Below are positions 61,229-64,000 of a stretch of 64,000 nt of DNA, in pieces. Within the stretch, counting starts at the first letter, position 1, and every line of letters starts with the position of its first letter. This stretch comes from Oscillospiraceae bacterium. GTDB taxonomy: Bacteria; Bacillota_A; Clostridia; Oscillospirales; Oscillospiraceae. The notes below the pieces were generated by a model that ran no database searches, was not told the DNA's origin, and saw nothing but the letters and a program-made list of their open reading frames with translations. Both the position numbers and the translations under genes were made by a program. The stretch lies in assembly GCA_017549325.1 (NCBI GenBank), contig JAFYVA010000044.1, positions 1 through 64,000 of the forward strand. Reading direction: 5' to 3'.

Positions 61229-62368
61229 TCAACCGCAGAAGATAGCCATTTGCAGGAGCTGCTTCAGCATTTGCCCCCATGTGAGCTTTTCTACTGACTC
61301 TGCTGCCACGAGAGGGATCGTCTTGACGGTTTCGTCTCCGCTGCAGACACAGAGCGTACCGATCCGGTCTCCTGCGGCGATGGGGGCATCCACCGTCTCG
61401 GGAAGATCCGCCGTCCGGGTGAGATTGGCGGCCTTGGCTTTTTCCAGCAGAACGGTGCGTTCGCCCTCCGGCAGCGTGACGGCTACGCAGTCCTTTGCGC
61501 CCAATGTCACAGCCACGGTGGGAAGCGGCTCGGCGGGAGCGGCATCGGTGAGGGAATAGGTGGAAAAACCGTAGTTGAGGAGCGCTTTGGCGTCGGTGTT
61601 GCGCTTGTCGGCGGTCTCACCCTTCATGATCACGGCGATGAGCTCCATGCCCTCTTTTTCGGCGGTGGCGCTGATGCAGTAGCCGGCTCGGTCGGTATAG
61701 CCGGTCTTGAGACCTGTGGCTCCGTCGTAGAAGCGAATGAGTTTGTTGGTGTTGCTCAGGCCGAAGGTGCCGTTTCGGATGGTGTCCATCCAGATGGTGG
61801 TGTAGTTGCGGATTTCGGGATGATGGAGAAGCAGCTCGCGGCTCATGAGGGCGATATCATAGGCGGAGGTCAGGTGTCCTTCGGCGGTAAGGCCGGTGCA
61901 GTTGACGAAATGGGTGTTTTTCATGCCCAGCTCCTGTGCCCGCTGATTCATTTTATCGATGAACAGTTCTGTCACGCCGGAGACATGCTCGGCCAGCGCC
62001 ACGGAGGCATCGTTGCCGGAGGAGACGCAGAGGGATTTGAGGAGATCATCCACGGAGATCTGCTCCCCCTCGGAGAGAAATACCTGTGACCCGCCCATGG
62101 AGGCAGCGTGGGCGCTGACGGTCACCACATCGTCAAGAGCGATGGCACCCTCGTCGATGGCCTCCATCACCAGCAGCATGGTCATGATCTTCGTCACCGA
62201 GGCCGGAGCCAGTGCCTCGTGCTCATTTTGGGCGAAGAGCACCTCGCCGGTGGTTTTCTCCATCAGCAGCGCGGCGTGGGAGGTGAGGGGGATCTCCGCG
62301 GCACGACAGGGAACGGTGAGGGCGAAAAAGAGCGTCAGGGTGAGAAACAGCGAGCACCAGCGTTTCAT
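61229..62368 (-). CDS. D-alanyl-D-alanine carboxypeptidase (DacF/PBP5-like)
   Basis: This exported penicillin-binding protein trims the last D-Ala of peptidoglycan stems. The 379-residue protein has a signal peptide (1-22) and the active-site triad SVTK ('APASVTKIMTML'), SGN ('VSSGNDASVAL') and KTG ('GLKTGYTDRAG'), then a C-terminal beta domain. A short hydrophobic tail may tether it to the membrane. AGGAGG lies 8 bases before the ATG at 62368. Clostridia have several paralogues, including sporulation DacF, so the exact one is uncertain. Confidence 0.94.
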   Translation of the reverse strand: MKRWCSLFLTLTLFFALTVPCRAAEIPLTSHAALLMEKTTGEVLFAQNEHEALAPASVTKIMTMLLVMEAIDEGAIALDDVVTVSAHAASMGGSQVFLSEGEQISVDDLLKSLCVSSGNDASVALAEHVSGVTELFIDKMNQRAQELGMKNTHFVNCTGLTAEGHLTSAYDIALMSRELLLHHPEIRNYTTIWMDTIRNGTFGLSNTNKLIRFYDGATGLKTGYTDRAGYCISATAEKEGMELIAVIMKGETADKRNTDAKALLNYGFSTYSLTDAAPAEPLPTVAVTLGAKDCVAVTLPEGERTVLLEKAKAANLTRTADLPETVDAPIAAGDRIGTLCVCSGDETVKTIPLVAAESVEKLTWGQMLKQLLQMAIFCG

Positions 62369-62443
62369 AAGGTCAGCCTCCTGATGAGTTGAGTTTGCTC
62401 CACTGTATGAAAAATTGTGGAAAAGTATACGCCGAAATTCGCC

Positions 62444-62472
62444 TTGCAAACGCGACAGGGGTGTGGTATGAT
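62444..62472 (+). promoter_or_regulatory. Promoter of tRNA-Gly
   Basis: TTGCAA (62444-62449), 17-base spacer, TATGAT (62467-62472), 14 bases before the tRNA. Confidence 0.82.
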
Positions 62473-62486
62473 AGCAACGTAAAAAT

Positions 62487-62560
62487 GCAGGATTCGTACA
62501 TCGGTAGTACATCGGCTTCCCAAGCCGAGGAGGCGGGTTCGACTCCCGTATCCTGCTCCA
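62487..62560 (+). tRNA. tRNA-Gly (anticodon CCC)
   Basis: The cloverleaf is complete. The acceptor stem GCAGGAT pairs with ATCCTGC, then discriminator T and encoded CCA. The anticodon stem TCGGC/GCCGA holds loop TTCCCAA, and the T arm is GCGGG-TTCGACT-CCCGT. Confidence 0.95.
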
Positions 62561-62594
62561 AAAAATAAACGCCCGTGTGGGCGTTTATTTTTTT
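62561..62594 (+). terminator. Terminator after tRNA-Gly
   Basis: AAATAAACGCCC-gtgt-GGGCGTTTATTT followed by TTTT. Confidence 0.88.
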
Positions 62595-62628
62595 GGAATA
62601 GCAATCGTGGAGTCGAACAGGGCGGCGG

Positions 62629-62657
62629 TTGAAATGTTCATATTTGTGTGGTATGCT
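62629..62657 (+). promoter_or_regulatory. Promoter of the membrane protein gene
   Basis: TTGAAA, 17-base spacer, TATGCT. Confidence 0.68.
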
Positions 62658-62692
62658 TTGAAAAAATAGAAACTTTTTGAAGGAGGCGCTCT

Positions 62693-63598
62693 ATGACCAC
62701 CTATCAACCTACCAAACGCTTTGTGACCGTCGCGCTGGTGCTGGCACTGCTTGTGAGTCTTATTGTCACCGTATGGGGCGATACGGGTCCCAAGCCCTCG
62801 GTGCGGGTTTCCTTTGAAAACATGGACGATGTCCTCTGTTACGGTACGCTCCTGTCGGAGCAGAGATCCACCGGCCCTGCCAGCGCATGGGACGGCGATC
62901 CTGCACACGCGCAGCACAACGGCATGGAGGGCTATGAATATCAGGTGCTGGACGAGGCTGTGTGGCAGAAGTTTGTGGACTACGCCGATGCCGACGGCTA
63001 CTACTTCCTGCAGGAGGGCTGGCTGGTCACGGAGGAAGAGGGCATCGCATGGACATACTATCCGCCCAATCCTTTTAAGATCCTGCTCTATTTCCCCGGG
63101 ACGGACACCTTTGTGACCAGCGGCATCTATGAGCGCTACGCCTTCGACAGCTACTTCACCGTGGACATGAACGCGGTGGACGAAAGCGGCCTGCTGCCGG
63201 TAAGGCGTGACTATAACGGCGGCGTGGAAGTACTCTCGCTGTTGGCGCGCATCGTCATCACCATTGCGGTGGAACTGGCGGTGGCATGGGCCTTCGGCTT
63301 CCGCGAGAGAAAACAGCTGCGGTTGCTGCTATGGATGAACGTAGGCACACAGGTGCTGCTGAATGTGCTGCTGAATCTCATCGCCTTCCACCGGGGCCCG
63401 TGGGCGTATGTGGCCTGCTACGTCCTCTTCGAGCTGGTGGTCTTTGTCCTCGAGGCGGTGGTATACGCCGTGTGTATGCGCCGTATCAGCGAAAGGGCAA
63501 AGCGAGCATGGGTTTGCGTGGTGTATGCACTGGTGGCCAATGTGCTCTCCTTTGTGGTGGGCTACAACCTATCCCTGCTGTTGCCGGGACTATTCTAA
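62693..63598 (+). CDS. Membrane protein of unknown function
   Basis: The 301-residue protein has an N-terminal helix (about 10-28), an extracytoplasmic domain of about 150 residues rich in Tyr, Asp and Trp ('EGYEYQVLDEAVWQKFVDYADADGYYF' features), and four helices in the C-terminal half (about 180-295). The family is common but unnamed in gut clostridia as far as I can judge; I cannot assign a function. AAGGAGG lies 8 bases before the ATG. It is a single gene. Confidence 0.8.
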   Translation: MTTYQPTKRFVTVALVLALLVSLIVTVWGDTGPKPSVRVSFENMDDVLCYGTLLSEQRSTGPASAWDGDPAHAQHNGMEGYEYQVLDEAVWQKFVDYADADGYYFLQEGWLVTEEEGIAWTYYPPNPFKILLYFPGTDTFVTSGIYERYAFDSYFTVDMNAVDESGLLPVRRDYNGGVEVLSLLARIVITIAVELAVAWAFGFRERKQLRLLLWMNVGTQVLLNVLLNLIAFHRGPWAYVACYVLFELVVFVLEAVVYAVCMRRISERAKRAWVCVVYALVANVLSFVVGYNLSLLLPGLF

Positions 63599-63607
63599 CG
63601 AAAAACA

Positions 63608-63636
63608 GCACCTGCCGTGAGTGGCAGGTGCGTTTT
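63608..63636. terminator. Bidirectional terminator
   Basis: GCACCTGCC-gtgagt-GGCAGGTGC with short T runs on both sides between the convergent last two genes. Confidence 0.72.
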
Positions 63637-63643
63637 CCATGTG

Positions 63644-64000
63644 TCAGATATCCTCGGCAAAGGCCTCGAAGTCATAGAGGGAGAAGCGGGCCAGATTGAT
63701 AAGGATAATGGACAGATCCCGCTCCGTCATATTGGGGTTATCGAAGAGAAACAGGGTATACAGCCCGATCAGGCTGGAGGAGAAGATGGTGCAGGCGATG
63801 TCGGCGCTGGAGTTGTCGCCCTTTTGGGCGCGAAAGCTGTCGCGGAAGGCATCGGCGATGTTTTTCTTCCACTTGTAGGAAAAGCGGGGGTCGCCGTGCT
63901 TGCCCATGAGCGCGCGGATGGTGTCGCCGTTTTCGGTGAGGCAGCGCACCGTAGCGCGTGCCGATTCCAGAGGACGGCTCAGGTCGCCCGAGCGAAAGTC
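63644..64000 (-). CDS. C-terminal part of a probable TetR-type regulator (partial)
   Basis: The frame is open from the window edge to the stop at 63644, giving 118 residues. It is mostly helical ('WKKNIADAFRDSFRAQ', 'IACTIFSSSLIGLYTLFLF', 'LSIILINLARFSLYDF'), like the ligand-binding half of TetR/AcrR repressors. The DNA-binding part would lie beyond the window, so this call is tentative. The start codon is outside the window. Confidence 0.55.
   Translation of the reverse strand, partial: DFRSGDLSRPLESARATVRCLTENGDTIRALMGKHGDPRFSYKWKKNIADAFRDSFRAQKGDNSSADIACTIFSSSLIGLYTLFLFDNPNMTERDLSIILINLARFSLYDFEAFAEDI

Overview
The window looks like chromosomal DNA from a GC-rich, Gram-positive, anaerobic gut clostridium, most likely in the Oscillospiraceae/Oscillospirales. 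This is inferred from the GC-rich coding sequence, clostridial-type proteins (LysC, Prs, YesM/YesN, GltS-like symporter), lipoproteins with canonical lipoboxes, strong AGGAGG-type ribosome sites, SigA-type promoters with 17-bp spacers, a SpoIIQ-like M23 protein, rubredoxin, and a cohesin/dockerin pair. No phage, insertion sequence, CRISPR array or rRNA is visible. Genes are closely packed and most convergent junctions carry a bidirectional hairpin terminator.

Layout. 1-5.6 kb: tail of an unknown gene, tRNA-Thr(GGT), a DMT exporter, an operon for a DUF4340-like lipoprotein plus an OmpR-type two-component system, an Sfp-type phosphopantetheinyl transferase and truA. 5.7-10.2 kb: a two-gene operon for a secreted dockerin protein and a membrane-anchored cohesin protein with a long cytosolic tail. 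10.6-16 kb: an ABC importer of the NitT/TauT type, RidA, a UroD-like methyltransferase and an iron alcohol dehydrogenase. 16-21 kb: aspartate-family amino acid synthesis (lysC-asd, divergent thrC-thrB). 21-27 kb: SpoIIQ-like protein, gpsA, and the lower-glycolysis operon trmL-pgk-tpiA-gpmI.

27-36 kb: a shortened glmU-like gene, prs, pth, mfd, a PrsA-like lipid-free foldase candidate and a thiolase with an unusual insert. 36-42.6 kb: a MATE exporter, initiator tRNA-Met and tRNA-Leu(TAA), an M20 amidohydrolase / ferredoxin-type aldo-keto reductase / DUF1847 operon and a GltS-like symporter. 42.6-55.4 kb: a sugar-sensing block. An extracellular solute-binding protein, a YesM-type kinase and a YesN-type regulator face away from an operon of MDR dehydrogenase, VOC protein, sugar-binding lipoprotein, RbsA-like ATPase, RbsC-like permease and a 747-residue beta-helix-like protein with no signal peptide. 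55.4-64 kb: an MFS transporter, a deaminase / zinc-ribbon / rubredoxin cluster, a duplicated lipoprotein with DnaJ-like cysteine motifs, a small P-loop protein, pgi, a D,D-carboxypeptidase, tRNA-Gly(CCC), a membrane protein and the C-terminal part of a probable TetR-type regulator.

The most unusual items are the cohesin/dockerin operon, the leaderless beta-helix protein inside a sugar ABC operon, the GlmU-like protein that lacks the uridylyltransferase signature, and the lipoprotein with DnaJ-type cysteine motifs outside the cell. Starts were chosen by ribosome-site spacing and family alignment from memory; no database search was possible.
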